64,000 bases of DNA from Bdellovibrio sp. qaytius (GTDB lineage: Bacteria; Bdellovibrionota; Bdellovibrionia; Bdellovibrionales; Bdellovibrionaceae). The DNA is taken from positions 186,001 to 250,000 of the forward strand of contig CP025734.1 of the NCBI GenBank assembly GCA_004011035.1. Direction: 5' to 3'. Shown here piece after piece: positions 25,384 to 34,554 of the stretch. Every line of letters begins with the position of its first letter. The first letter of the stretch is position 1. Below the pieces are notes generated by a model. The model did no database searches and was not told the origin of the DNA. It worked only from the letters and a program-made list of their open reading frames with translations. The translations under genes and the position numbers were made by a program.

Positions 25384-25746
25384 TTACTGAATTGGATTTT
25401 CAGAGTGAAAAGCGCAAACCCACTTTTCGCCGTCGCGAACCCAAGTAGACACGTCTAACATTTTCATTCCTTTGTGCATGATTGAATATGAAATCAAAGC
25501 TGTGTCTTCATTAAGCAAGTCAACTTGAGGATCTTTAATAACGATATCTTGATATTGACCGTTGTTATTTGCTTGCATCATTTGACGATACTGCGATTCA
25601 TTTACGCGCATAGCTCCTTTAGGACTTGTAACGATACACGGAAATCTTGTGAGCGAAACGGCAGCTTCGACATCATTGTTTTTCATAGCAGCCCAATATT
25701 TTTTTTCTAAAATGAAGATGTCTTGTTTATTCGGGGCAGTATTCAT
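25384..25746 (-). CDS. NTF2-like (SnoaL/DUF4440) protein
   Basis: 120 residues with the cystatin-like NTF2 fold of the DUF4440/SnoaL group: a helix start EKKYWAAMKNNDVEAAVSL, a central strand region YRQMMQANNNGQYQDIVIKDPQVDLLNEDTALISYSIMHK, and the family's terminal TWVRDGEKWVCAFHSENP. Members are small ligand-binding or polyketide-cyclase-like proteins; no specific role is shown. AAGGAG precedes the ATG at 25746. It is convergent with the YdeI gene and divergent from katG 157 bases away. Confidence 0.82.
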   Translation of the reverse strand: MNTAPNKQDIFILEKKYWAAMKNNDVEAAVSLTRFPCIVTSPKGAMRVNESQYRQMMQANNNGQYQDIVIKDPQVDLLNEDTALISYSIMHKGMKMLDVSTWVRDGEKWVCAFHSENPIQ

Positions 25747-25818
25747 ACATTCTCCTTAAAAAGTTGATAAACCCATAGAATGTTGCAAATTTAATTCCGG
25801 GGTGATTTGGGATCTGCA

Positions 25819-25894
25819 CCTTGTAAAAATAGTTTTCTCTTTTCAATAAAATAAAAATTTGAAACCGTACTTGAGTAAATAAATTTTTACAAGG
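25819..25894 (+). promoter_or_regulatory. 12-bp inverted repeat ending in the katG Shine-Dalgarno
   Basis: CCTTGTAAAAAT (25819-25830) and ATTTTTACAAGG (25883-25894) are perfect inverted repeats, 12 bp each, separated by 52 AT-rich bases. The right arm contains the AAGG of the katG ribosome site (25891-25896). In the message this would pair and hide the SD; in DNA the arms could be two operator half-sites flanking the promoter. The two cases cannot be told apart without the transcription start. Confidence 0.5.
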
Positions 25895-25903
25895 AGCCTA
25901 CTT

Positions 25904-28120
25904 ATGTCTGAACCACGCAGTGAAAGTGAAAATCCCGCAATTAAATCTCCACAACCAAAAAGCAATTCGCGCCCGCACACGAATCGTGATTGGTGGCCAG
26001 AGCAACTTGATCTGAATGTGTTAAATCAACATAAACGTAACACCAGCGGTAACCCGATGGAGAGTTCTTACAAATACGCCGAAGAATTTAAAAAATTAGA
26101 CGTTGAAGCTTTAAAAAAAGATGTCTTTCAAGTCATGAAAACTTCGCAAGAGTGGTGGCCTGCAGATTACGGTCATTATGGTCCGTTATTTATTCGCTTA
26201 AGCTGGCATGCTGCGGGTACTTATCGCATCGAAGATGGTCGCGGCGGTGCTGGTGACGGGGGTCAACGTTATGCTCCGCTCAATAGCTGGCCTGATAATG
26301 CAAACTTAGATAAAGCGCGAAGATTATTATGGCCGATTAAAAAAAAATACGGTCGCAAAGTTTCGTGGGCTGATCTTTTAGTTTTTGCAGGTAACTGCGC
26401 TTATGAATCAATGGGGTTTAAAACTATTGGTTTTGCCTTTGGCCGCGAAGATGTATGGGAACCCGAAGAAATTTTTTGGGGTCCAGAAAATACTTGGCTG
26501 GGTGATGAACGTTACGCCAGTGGCGAAGAACGAAAACTAGCAGAACCTTTTGGCGCTGTGCAAATGGGTTTAATTTATGTTAATCCCGAAGGGCCAAACG
26601 GTAATCCAGATCCTGCAAAAGCTGCACATGATATTCGCGAAACTTTCGCGCGCATGGCAATGAATGATGAAGAAACTGTGGCTCTGATTGCTGGCGGTCA
26701 TACGTTTGGTAAAACTCATGGCGCTGCAAAAGGGACTAACGTTGGTAAAGAACCAGAGGGTTGTCCGTTTCACGCACAAGGAATTGGTTGGAAGAATTCA
26801 CACGGCACGGGCAAGGGGCCTGACACAATCACCAGTGGTCTTGAGGGCGCGTGGACAAGTAAGCCCACACAATGGAGCCACGAATTTTTAGAAAACATGT
26901 ACAAACACGAATGGGAATTAACAAAAAGCCCGGGCGGTGCTCATCAATGGAGGCCAAAAAATGGAGCCGCTAAAGACACAGTGCCTGATGCGCACATTAA
27001 AGATAAAAAACATGCGCCGATGATGTTAACAACTGACTTAGCTTTAAAAGTTGATCCGACTTACGCAAAAATTTCTAAACGCTTTTATGAAAATCCAGAT
27101 CAATTAGCAGAAACTTTCGGTAAAGCTTGGTTTAAACTTTTACATCGCGATATGGGTCCGACAACTCGCTACTGGGGGCCATGGGTTCCGAAAGAGCAAT
27201 TGTGGCAAGATCCTGTTCCCAAAGTAGACCATCCGTTAATTGATTTAGAAGATATCAGAAATTTAAAAGAAAAAGTTTTATCAATGGGAATAGGTATTCC
27301 ACGTTTAGTCTCAACAGCCTGGGCAGCAGCTGCCTCATTTCGTGGAACCGATATGCGTGGTGGAGCAAATGGTGCAAGACTTCGCTTGTCACCACAAAGA
27401 GAGTGGGAAGTGAATGAGCCTTCAAAAATAATTGAAGTGTTGCAGACCTATGAAAAAATTCAAAAAGAATTTAATGATTCACAAAAAGGAAGTAAGCGCG
27501 TTTCATTAGCTGATCTAATTGTTTTAGGCGGAACCGCAGCAGTGGAAGAAGCGGCTAAAAAAGCAGGACACAAAGTCAGTGTTTCGTTTACACCGGGTCG
27601 TACTGATGCTTCACAAGCACAAACTGATACAGCTTCATTTGCAGTGCTTGAGCCTAAAGCCGATGGTTTTCGCAATTATGTAAGTACAAGAACTAAACTT
27701 ACACCAGCGACACTTTTATTAGATCGAGCGAACATGTTAAAACTAACAGCTCCAGAAATGACAGTGCTTTTAGGTGGGATGCGTGTGCTTGATACGAATT
27801 ATAAAAATTCACAGCACGGAGTATTTACAACTAAGCCTGGCACTTTAACGAATGATTTTTTCACAACGTTACTGGATATGGAAACTGTATGGGAGCCATC
27901 GGCAACAAAAGGAATCTACGAAGGTAAAGATCGCAACACTGGAAAAGCACGATGGACAGCGACTGAAGTTGATTTAGTTTTTGGTTCACATTCGCAACTT
28001 CGTGCTTTAGCTGAAGTCTATGCCAGTGATGATGCTAAAGATAAATTTGTAAATGATTTCGCAAATGCTTGGGCCAAAGTGATGAGTCTTGATCGTTATG
28101 ATTTAGGGAATCAAAAGTAA
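25904..28120 (+). CDS. katG: Catalase-peroxidase KatG
   Basis: 738 residues, normal length for the bifunctional haem enzyme that removes hydrogen peroxide. Distal triad R98, W101, H102 in [11 protein letters not shown]; the covalent adduct Met-Tyr-Trp partners are W101, Y225 ([16 protein letters not shown]) and M251 (RMAMNDEE); the proximal His is H266 in [11 protein letters not shown]. The N- and C-terminal peroxidase halves are both complete. The ATG has AAGGAG eight bases upstream inside an inverted repeat. A terminator follows, so the gene is monocistronic. The expected inducer is peroxide, but no OxyR or PerR gene is near. Confidence 0.98.
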   Translation: MSEPRSESENPAIKSPQPKSNSRPHTNRDWWPEQLDLNVLNQHKRNTSGNPMESSYKYAEEFKKLDVEALKKDVFQVMKTSQEWWPADYGHYGPLFIRLSWHAAGTYRIEDGRGGAGDGGQRYAPLNSWPDNANLDKARRLLWPIKKKYGRKVSWADLLVFAGNCAYESMGFKTIGFAFGREDVWEPEEIFWGPENTWLGDERYASGEERKLAEPFGAVQMGLIYVNPEGPNGNPDPAKAAHDIRETFARMAMNDEETVALIAGGHTFGKTHGAAKGTNVGKEPEGCPFHAQGIGWKNSHGTGKGPDTITSGLEGAWTSKPTQWSHEFLENMYKHEWELTKSPGGAHQWRPKNGAAKDTVPDAHIKDKKHAPMMLTTDLALKVDPTYAKISKRFYENPDQLAETFGKAWFKLLHRDMGPTTRYWGPWVPKEQLWQDPVPKVDHPLIDLEDIRNLKEKVLSMGIGIPRLVSTAWAAAASFRGTDMRGGANGARLRLSPQREWEVNEPSKIIEVLQTYEKIQKEFNDSQKGSKRVSLADLIVLGGTAAVEEAAKKAGHKVSVSFTPGRTDASQAQTDTASFAVLEPKADGFRNYVSTRTKLTPATLLLDRANMLKLTAPEMTVLLGGMRVLDTNYKNSQHGVFTTKPGTLTNDFFTTLLDMETVWEPSATKGIYEGKDRNTGKARWTATEVDLVFGSHSQLRALAEVYASDDAKDKFVNDFANAWAKVMSLDRYDLGNQK

Positions 28121-28134
28121 CCAGCGCCACAAAT

Positions 28135-28170
28135 AAAAAAACCAGCAACGTCTCCTGTTGCTGGTTTTTT
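28135..28170. terminator. Bidirectional terminator between katG and the TolC-like gene
   Basis: AACCAGCAAC (28140-28149) pairs with GTTGCTGGTT (28157-28166) around TGTCTCC-like loop bases, flanked by A7 and T6 tracts so it works in both directions. It separates the convergent katG and outer-membrane-factor genes. Confidence 0.92.
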
Positions 28171-28194
28171 ATTTTGAACTTAATCTTTAAAGAA

Positions 28195-29466
28195 TTACTT
28201 TAAAAGTCTGTCGATTTTATTGATATTATCAACAGTTAATTTACCAGTGATTTGTAGTAAACTTACTACGCGACCAGCAGCTGCGTATTTAGCTTGAATT
28301 AATTGGCGTTGAGCATCGCCTAAATTTCTTTGAGCCGCAACCACATCAACCGAGTTTAATTGACCAGTTTTGAAAGAAGTTTGAGTCGCCTCTAAAGACT
28401 CAGTAGCCGATTTTACAGCAGCACGTTTAGCACTGATAATGCGTTGATCAAGTAATAAAGAAGAAGCTAAACGTTGAACCGAAGAAGTAATTTTTTGTTC
28501 TTGAGCTTCAACTTCAGAAGAAGCTGCATCTTGTTCAGAGCGAGCTTGTGAAGTATAGTGCTTCTTGCTACCTCCTAATGGAATGCTTACTTGGATACCT
28601 ACGTAACCACCAGCTCCGCCGGCTCCATTCATTCCACCGTGTGAAGTACCATAAGAAGCAACACCAGTTACTACTGGGCCATTCATTTTAGATTTTGCAG
28701 TTACATTATAGTCAGCAGCCGCTAACATTAATTGTTGACGATGTAATTGTTTATTGTTTTGACGAGCTTGATCCATCAATTGAGCAGTTGTCGTGTGGTT
28801 GATGATTGAAGAATCTAAAGATAAGTTAGTATCTAAAGAATTAACTGGAGCTCCAACGATTGATTCTAAATCGATTTTAGCAGAGTTAACTTCCATTTCA
28901 GAAGATAATAAACCTGACGTAGCTGAATCAAGTAATGCTTTGAAATCTAAAGCTTGGTTTTTGTTAGAGACACCAGCATCAAGATTGTGTTTAGCATTCT
29001 TAGCTTGTTTTTCTAACATTGTAACTTCGGCTTTAGATAATTCGTTGATCTCTTGTTTTTCTAAACCTTGTAAGTAAGCTGCAGTTACTTTAGCTAATTC
29101 ATTTTCTGTAGCGATTTCTAATTCTGTTTCGTAAACGTCTTGCATAACTTCAGCTTTTTTGATGTCGTATTTCATTTGTCCGTTATAAAGAGTTTTAGAT
29201 AAATCTAAAGATACGCGCTCGCCCACGCCACCAGACATTTGTGGTCCAAATGATTGAGTTACAGAACCGTTAATGCTCGCTTGAATTTTCTTTGCGCTTT
29301 TAGCGATTGGTAAGTTTTGTGTGTTAGCTTCATAACGAGCAACTTGAGCTGCATAGTTAGCATCGTTATCTAATGCTAATTGACTGGCTTCAGTTAAAGA
29401 CATAGCGAAAGTTTGCTGGTTCATTGCTAATGCTAATAAGGCTGATAGTACTAATTTCTTGTTCAT
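28195..29466 (-). CDS. TolC-family outer-membrane efflux protein
   Basis: 423 residues with a Sec signal (about 1-21, ending TFA). Two repeats of the OEP helical/beta unit are visible: a first half around NLPIAKSAKKIQASINGSVTQSFG and ELAKVTAAYLQGLEKQEINELSKAEVTMLEKQAKNAKHNLDAGV, and a second half around NKQLHRQQLMLAAADYNVTAKSK, GGYVGIQVSIPLGG and TGQLNSVDVVAAQRNLGDAQRQLIQAKYAA. It would form the outer-membrane channel of a type I or efflux system. No adaptor or pump gene adjoins, so it probably serves several exporters elsewhere. Expressed alone from a 310-base upstream region. Confidence 0.9.
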   Translation of the reverse strand: MNKKLVLSALLALAMNQQTFAMSLTEASQLALDNDANYAAQVARYEANTQNLPIAKSAKKIQASINGSVTQSFGPQMSGGVGERVSLDLSKTLYNGQMKYDIKKAEVMQDVYETELEIATENELAKVTAAYLQGLEKQEINELSKAEVTMLEKQAKNAKHNLDAGVSNKNQALDFKALLDSATSGLLSSEMEVNSAKIDLESIVGAPVNSLDTNLSLDSSIINHTTTAQLMDQARQNNKQLHRQQLMLAAADYNVTAKSKMNGPVVTGVASYGTSHGGMNGAGGAGGYVGIQVSIPLGGSKKHYTSQARSEQDAASSEVEAQEQKITSSVQRLASSLLLDQRIISAKRAAVKSATESLEATQTSFKTGQLNSVDVVAAQRNLGDAQRQLIQAKYAAAGRVVSLLQITGKLTVDNINKIDRLLK

Positions 29467-29776
29467 AAAATTTTGATACCGTTCAACCTGTGCGAGATTA
29501 ATTTCCCATTATCCACAAAAGAACAGCACTCTTTCTATATTCGACGAGGTTTCCTATAGCGAAAGGTGTTCCGGTTTTTAAAGGGTTTTAAATCGAGATC
29601 GGCAACTATCGCTGACCAAGCTTTTTACAAGTTAACGGTTTAGGCCGTCTAATTTAAAAATGTTAAGACATTTTAACCATTTAGCGTTCGCAATTTAACG
29701 CAGACAAAGTGTCACCAATTATGATCCTTAGTCTAAATCACTGTTAAAAACCATATAAAAAGGGTAGTTTGAATTC
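29467..29776. other. 310-base divergent intergenic region with inverted repeats
   Basis: No gene seen. It separates the divergent TolC-like and DOPA-dioxygenase-like genes and should hold both promoters. It contains a perfect inverted repeat AAAATGT-TAAG-ACATTTT (29657-29674), a possible operator or hairpin, and a small ACGG...CCGT pair near 29638-29650. No promoter boxes are convincing enough to call. Confidence 0.5.
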
Positions 29777-30157
29777 ATGAAAACACGCACTTATAGATAC
29801 AACTCTGAATGGATGCCTAAGGGGTTTCTACATGATTGGGATGCCCATATCTATTATATACCTGAACAAATTGATGTGATCGAACGTCTGCGCTCGATGA
29901 TCTGTACTGAATTTAAAAACGATGAAATCTTTGTGGGAGACATTATCCCTGAACCCATCGGGCCACACACTTTGCCGATGTTAGAAGTGAATTTTTCGCA
30001 AGCTCAGTACTATAAGCTTGTTCCCTGGTTAGATGAATATCGTGAATCACTGAATATATTAGTGCATCCACAAGATGGAACAGACTACGATAACCATACA
30101 GCCAAAGCTTTATGGCTAGGGCAGCCTGTGCGTTTGAAATTGGAAGTGTTTAAATAG
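29777..30157 (+). CDS. DOPA 4,5-dioxygenase-like protein
   Basis: 126 residues matching the small DOPA 4,5-dioxygenase family (extradiol cleavage of catechols): WDAHIYYIPEQIDVIERL at the start, then GPHTLPMLEVNFS (family G-P-H-x-x-P-M-x-x-V), PWLDEYRESLNILVHPQDGTDYDNHTAKALWLG (L-V-H-P-x-T-x-x-x-x-x-D-H-x-x-x-A-x-W-L-G). Histidines in HDWDAH, GPH and VHP are the likely iron ligands. Bacterial members are cytoplasmic and of unknown physiological role. AAGGG lies 14 bases before the ATG. Monocistronic. Confidence 0.85.
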   Translation: MKTRTYRYNSEWMPKGFLHDWDAHIYYIPEQIDVIERLRSMICTEFKNDEIFVGDIIPEPIGPHTLPMLEVNFSQAQYYKLVPWLDEYRESLNILVHPQDGTDYDNHTAKALWLGQPVRLKLEVFK

Positions 30158-30220
30158 GTCTGTTAATGAAATGGTCTTGGCCCAATTGACCGTAACGACT
30201 TCTAATTTGACAATATAAGT

Positions 30221-31171
30221 ATGAAAAAAATTATTTTGTTAATAGCGGGCTTATTAATGTTATCGACTCTCACTTCATGCATGCCTAAGTGTGGTGAAAA
30301 CGAAGAGTTAAAAAAATCAGGTTTAACAGGAAAGTGTGAAGCCCTGGTTGATTCAGTTGTTGCGACAACTATTCCAACAGCTCCTTCAAGTTTGACGGCC
30401 ACTAGAGATGGCACTGCTCCTACGACAACAATCAATTTATCATGGGCCGATAATTCAGCCGACGAATCTGGATTTAATATTGAACGTTCTTTAAATAATG
30501 TGACGTTCACTTCAATGACAGTGACTGCGGCGAGCTCTACAAGTTACGCAGACTCTTCGGCGTCGCAAAATACTTTATATTATTACCGTGTATCTTCTGT
30601 AAACTCTGCCGGTAGCTCAAGTTATACTGCCGTTGCGAGTGCGCAAACAGCACGTTCATTTAAATATTTATTCGTGAGTGCATCAACGCCTGCAGCAAAT
30701 ATGATTGGTGCTACGAATTCAGATAGTATTTGTAATGCCGATGCAAATCGTCCGGATACAAGTGTGACTTATAAAACTTTGATTGCTGCAACTAACGGAA
30801 CAGCACAAAGCCGCACAGCATGCACAAGTGCAAATTGTTCGGGTGGTGCAAGTGAGCATACGCGCTGGGTGCTTGCGGTGAATACAGAATATCGTCGTGC
30901 AGATGCAACAACAGTGATCGGCACAACAAATAATGCAGGTCTGTTTACATTTCCGTTAACCAATTCATTTGGCACTTGTGGTGGCGGTGCTGCGTGGGGT
31001 GGCTTTGCCAATGACTGGACATCTGCCGTTAATAGCTGCGGTGGTTGGACATTCGGGGGAGTTTCTAATGCAACTCTATTGAGTTGCACTGATACGAGCT
31101 CGACAGCATTAGATAAGTCAGGTCAAACAACTTGTGCTACTTCTCACAACCTTATTTGCGTAGAGCAATAG
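30221..31171 (+). CDS. Lipoprotein with fibronectin-III and DUF1554 domains
   Basis: 316 residues. Lipobox LTSC with lipidated C20. Residues about 52-142 form a fibronectin type III domain (TAPSSLTATRDGT, LSWADNSADESGFNIERSLNN, YYYRVSSVNSAGSSSY). Residues about 147-316 are a DUF1554-like domain, as in Leptospira surface proteins: KYLFVSASTPAANMIGATNSDSICNADANRP, YKTLI, RTACTSANCSGG, HTRWVLAVNTEYRRAD, LTNSF, WTSAVNSC, and a closing NLICVEQ. Cysteine pairs suggest disulfides, so an exposed extracellular location is likely. Followed seven bases later by the TPR gene. Confidence 0.85.
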   Translation: MKKIILLIAGLLMLSTLTSCMPKCGENEELKKSGLTGKCEALVDSVVATTIPTAPSSLTATRDGTAPTTTINLSWADNSADESGFNIERSLNNVTFTSMTVTAASSTSYADSSASQNTLYYYRVSSVNSAGSSSYTAVASAQTARSFKYLFVSASTPAANMIGATNSDSICNADANRPDTSVTYKTLIAATNGTAQSRTACTSANCSGGASEHTRWVLAVNTEYRRADATTVIGTTNNAGLFTFPLTNSFGTCGGGAAWGGFANDWTSAVNSCGGWTFGGVSNATLLSCTDTSSTALDKSGQTTCATSHNLICVEQ

Positions 31172-31177
31172 ATATAT

Positions 31178-31663
31178 ATGTTAAAAGAGAAATTAGTAGA
31201 AGCGATTGCACTTAGAAAAAATAATAAGCCTCAAGAAGCTGAAACTCTATTTAAAGAGTTGTTAAAAGATTATCCAGAAGATGCTGAAGTAAATTATCAA
31301 ATGGCTTGGACTTGCGATTTTATGGGAAAAGAATCTGATGCTGTTCCGTTTTATGAAAAAGCGATTGCCAACGGTTTAGTTACAGACCGCGACGGGGCGA
31401 TGCTTGGCTTAGGCAGTACATTTCGCTGTTTAGGTGAATATGAAAAATCATTAAAAGTTTTTGATCAAGCTTTAACAGAGTTTCCAGATCATCGTTCAAT
31501 AAAGGTTTTTCGCGCACTCACTTTATATAATTTGGGCCGCGCCGAAGAATCGGTAAGTCAGCTATTAATTCAACTCATTGAGACGACAAGTGATACCGAG
31601 ATTAAATCTTATGACCGCGCCCTTAGGTTTTATTCTGATAAATTAAACGAAACCTGGAAGTAA
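31178..31663 (+). CDS. Tetratricopeptide-repeat protein
   Basis: 161 residues composed of about three TPR units: residues about 4-35 (LVEAIALRKNNKPQEAETLFKELLKDYPED), 36-70 (AEVNYQMAWTCDFMGKESDAVPFYEKAIANG) and about 75-110 (AMLGLGSTFRCLGEYEKSLKVFDQALTEFPDH), with the W/Y/A-x-x-[GA] spacing typical of the fold. Such proteins are protein-interaction scaffolds. No signal peptide, so cytoplasmic. The gene follows the DUF1554 lipoprotein after six bases and precedes the small gene by 12, suggesting one transcript. Confidence 0.85.
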   Translation: MLKEKLVEAIALRKNNKPQEAETLFKELLKDYPEDAEVNYQMAWTCDFMGKESDAVPFYEKAIANGLVTDRDGAMLGLGSTFRCLGEYEKSLKVFDQALTEFPDHRSIKVFRALTLYNLGRAEESVSQLLIQLIETTSDTEIKSYDRALRFYSDKLNETWK

Positions 31664-31675
31664 GGAAAAATTGTT

Positions 31676-31861
31676 ATGGAAGAAAAAGATTTTGAAGGAA
31701 CATTAGTCTTAGAAAAAATTGCAGAGATAAATAAATTAGATGAATTTATGGAAGCTGTTGATAACGATGATTTTCGTCATGCTCGAGAACTTATGAGAAA
31801 AGCAGGCGTTGATCCTGCAACGATGTCTGTTGTTTTAAAAAAAATGCATGCAGCTGATTAG
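31676..31861 (+). CDS. Small hypothetical protein
   Basis: 61 residues, acidic N-terminal half (MEEKDFEGTLVLEKIAEINKLDEFMEAVDNDD) and a basic helix-like end (FRHARELMRKAGVDPATMSVVLKKMHAAD). AAGGAAAA precedes the ATG. It sits 12 bases after the TPR gene, so may act with it. No family recognised; the DPATMSVVLKKM stretch resembles small regulatory helices but nothing more can be said. Confidence 0.65.
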   Translation: MEEKDFEGTLVLEKIAEINKLDEFMEAVDNDDFRHARELMRKAGVDPATMSVVLKKMHAAD

Positions 31862-31940
31862 CATTCACTTAAGTAAACATAATTAAATTTCTGCATAGCT
31901 ATTGCATAAATAATCTTATTCACTTTGAAAGGATTTATTT

Positions 31941-32474
31941 ATGCAACAAAGTACAACGCAGAATACCCAAGGGACAAAACGCACATTTAACGTAGAAAAA
32001 TACCCTCTTGTTGAATTAAATCGAAAATTCGATGTTCCAGTTGAACGCGTATTTAACGCATGGACAAATGAAGGTCTAATCAAACAATGGTGGGGCCCTG
32101 AAACTTACAGCTGCCCAGAGGCAAAAATAGATTTACGTGTTGGTGGCCAAATAAATTTAGCGATGAAAGGCCCTGACGGTAAAGTCATGTACAGCGGCGG
32201 TGGCATAGAAGAATTAGTGCCCAATGAAAAATTAGTGATGGGTGATCAATTTACAGATAAAAATGGTAAACCAATTTCAGCTGCTGAATACGGTATGCCG
32301 GGTGATTGGCCAGAAGGTGGCGGTCGCATTACAATTGAATTTGTAAGTTTAGGTGCAAACCAATCACAAATTAACATTACTCATCAAGGCATTCCTAAAA
32401 CTATGCATGATGACTGCGTACAGGGTTGGACATCTTCGATTGATAAATTGCAACGCTTTGTCGAACACTCGTAA
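31941..32474 (+). CDS. SRPBCC/AHSA1 domain protein
   Basis: 177 residues with the SRPBCC (START-like) fold of the AHSA1/Hsp90-activator-homology type: LNRKFDVPVERVFNAWTNEGLIKQWWGPETYSCPEAKIDLRVGG (family W-W-G-P), a central TYSG-like YSGGGIEELVPNEKLVMGDQF, and an ending HQGIPKTMHDDCVQGWTSSIDKLQRFVE. Such domains bind hydrophobic ligands; function here is unknown. AAAGGA precedes the ATG. It is followed 13 bases later by the frameshifted membrane gene. Confidence 0.88.
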   Translation: MQQSTTQNTQGTKRTFNVEKYPLVELNRKFDVPVERVFNAWTNEGLIKQWWGPETYSCPEAKIDLRVGGQINLAMKGPDGKVMYSGGGIEELVPNEKLVMGDQFTDKNGKPISAAEYGMPGDWPEGGGRITIEFVSLGANQSQINITHQGIPKTMHDDCVQGWTSSIDKLQRFVEHS

Positions 32475-32487
32475 ATAAGGATTTTTT

Positions 32488-32788
32488 ATGGATCAAACGC
32501 CAACACCATCAAACGATTCAATTCGATTAATGATGTCGTTTCAAATTTTACTTTTTATGTATGGCGCGCTAGCGCATGCTGGCTACGTGCCATTTAGCTA
32601 TCCGCATTTTCAAGCTCGGGTAGCTGAAACTGTTGTCATTGCTGATTACTCTTGTCGGAGCAGTTATGATTGGTATTGGCGTAGGGCCTCGAACAAACTT
32701 TGATTATGGTTTACATGCTTCAATGTTTGTTCTGTTTATCGTGGTGCTCGCTATGATAAACAATCCGAAACGAAGTGTACGTCATTAG
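32488..32788 (+). pseudogene. Frameshifted small membrane protein gene
   Basis: The reading frame from ATG 32488 runs through a membrane segment (IRLMMSFQILLFMYGALAHAGYVPF) then ends at 32703 in polar sequence unlike the start. Reading one base later from about 32642 restores a hydrophobic protein, ITLVGAVMIGIGVGPRTNF and LHASMFVLFIVVLAMINNPK, ending at a stop at 32786-32788. The total span of 301 bases is 3n+1, so one extra base sits near 32641-32645 (TTGCTGATTAC). It is a broken gene, a programmed shift, or a sequencing error. It overlaps the convergent radD stop by four bases. Confidence 0.65.
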
Positions 32789-34533
32789 TCAGCGCGAACA
32801 AGTTCTTCGGCGAATACTTTTTCTGTGATCTTCCAGAACTTATCTTGTTTTCGGGCGATCACAAAAGCAGGTAGGCGAAATAGCTTTTGATATTTCACGA
32901 CATCCATTGGATTAGTGAATTCATCAGCCAGTTCAGGACGTCGTAAGTGCGAACGTAAAAAATTGATATTAAATTTCTTCAGCGAAGTCGCATTACCAAA
33001 AAAGTGTGCCTCACTGACATATTGTGAATCTAAATCGTAATATCTAATCTCTAGATATGGATTAGAGTTTTTATCTTTACGTTCTTCAAATACAATTCGA
33101 TCAGGCGTAAGTACATGCGCATTTTTAGAAAGGCGAGCTTGTTTTAATTTTGCATCAGCATCAATCAGCACAGCTTTGCAATTATCACAGGCCTTTGCCG
33201 TGATATCGTTTTCGCCCCCGCAGCTATGACAAATTTTAGATCTAAATCTATATCCACACGGAACAACTTGAAAAGTATCTGGATCTTGTTTGGCGCCACG
33301 GCATTTTCTGCCGAAGTGTTCATACACAATGCCATCGGTGTCAGCGTAACCCCAGAAATCATTCACGTGTTCACACACAGGGCAAGGCACTTGAACAGCT
33401 ACTGTGTCTTTAGCCGGGCGTTTATCACTGATTTCAGGTGTAAAGATATCGTGACCCATACCTGTGTAATCTAAGATGTAACAATCTTTTTTATCTTCAG
33501 ATAAACGTAAACCACGGCCTACGATCTGTTGATATAAACTATTTGATTCTGTCGGACGCAGAATCGCAATCACATCTACGTGAGGAGCATCAAAGCCTGT
33601 CGTTAAGACTGACACGTTCACTAAGTATTTAAATTTTTTCTTTTTAAAATCTTCAATGATTTGATCACGCTCGTTCATCTCGGTATCACCGATAACGATG
33701 CGGGCATCACCTTTAGGCAGGTAACTCATGATCTCTTCAGCATGTTTAATCGTGCTTGAGAAAATCATCACCCCTTTGCGGTTATATTTTTCGGTGATGT
33801 CGATAATGTTTTTAATCATCAGCGGTGTTAAGCGCCGCTGCGAATTTAAGATCTCTTCAATCTCAGCCGTTGTGTAAGACCGATTTTTTTCAGTAAGCTC
33901 TGAGAAATCATAACACGTAACCGGAATATCTACTTTTACCGGAGTCGTTAAAAACTTATTCTTAATCATGTATGAAAGCGGAAGTTCAAACACACATTGT
34001 TTAAAAAATCTTTTCTTTTCAGTTTTTAATTCGCCTAAGTTTGAATATTCATAAATCCAACCAACACCTAAGCGGTACGGTGTAGCTGTAAGACCTAAAA
34101 TATGAAGCTCGGGGTTTTTTTCTTGAAGTTGTTTAATCACCGTTTGGTATTGAGTATCGCCTTCTTCATCTACGCGGTGACATTCATCAATCACTAGTAA
34201 TGAGAAGTTTTCAAAGAATTTCTCTGGCGCACGGGCCACTGATTGCACACTGCCAAAGATAGCTTTGTGCTCCCAATCTTTTTTACCAAGGCTTGCCGAA
34301 AAAATTCCAGCTGATAAACCATAGCTTTTATATTTTTCGTAGTTTTGCTCAACCAGTTCTTTAACGTGAGCTAAAATCAGAACGCGGCCTCTGGCAATAC
34401 GAGCCAGTTCTGCGATGACTAAACTTTTACCTGCGCCTGTTGGTAAAACAATAACAGCAGGCACACGTTTTTTTTGAAAAAACTTAACCGTGTTATTTAC
34501 AGCCTGTTGTTGGTAGTCGCGAAGTTTGTACAT
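32785..34533 (-). CDS. radD: RadD/YejH-type SF2 ATPase (DNA repair)
   Basis: 582 residues, close to E. coli RadD (586). Superfamily 2 motifs: Q-type start RDYQQQAV, motif I PTGAGKS (31-37), DECH box in [12 protein letters not shown], motif [12 protein letters not shown], motif [13 protein letters not shown]. The C-terminal zinc-binding Cys clusters follow: [26 protein letters not shown]. RadD helps resolve recombination intermediates and tolerates radiation and cross-linkers with RecA/SSB; that role is from the family. It is downstream of the secreted 634-residue gene by 21 bases and may be cotranscribed with it, an unusual pairing. Confidence 0.9.
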   Translation of the reverse strand: MYKLRDYQQQAVNNTVKFFQKKRVPAVIVLPTGAGKSLVIAELARIARGRVLILAHVKELVEQNYEKYKSYGLSAGIFSASLGKKDWEHKAIFGSVQSVARAPEKFFENFSLLVIDECHRVDEEGDTQYQTVIKQLQEKNPELHILGLTATPYRLGVGWIYEYSNLGELKTEKKRFFKQCVFELPLSYMIKNKFLTTPVKVDIPVTCYDFSELTEKNRSYTTAEIEEILNSQRRLTPLMIKNIIDITEKYNRKGVMIFSSTIKHAEEIMSYLPKGDARIVIGDTEMNERDQIIEDFKKKKFKYLVNVSVLTTGFDAPHVDVIAILRPTESNSLYQQIVGRGLRLSEDKKDCYILDYTGMGHDIFTPEISDKRPAKDTVAVQVPCPVCEHVNDFWGYADTDGIVYEHFGRKCRGAKQDPDTFQVVPCGYRFRSKICHSCGGENDITAKACDNCKAVLIDADAKLKQARLSKNAHVLTPDRIVFEERKDKNSNPYLEIRYYDLDSQYVSEAHFFGNATSLKKFNINFLRSHLRRPELADEFTNPMDVVKYQKLFRLPAFVIARKQDKFWKITEKVFAEELVRAD

Positions 34534-34554
34534 TCGCGACTATTATAACTAGAA

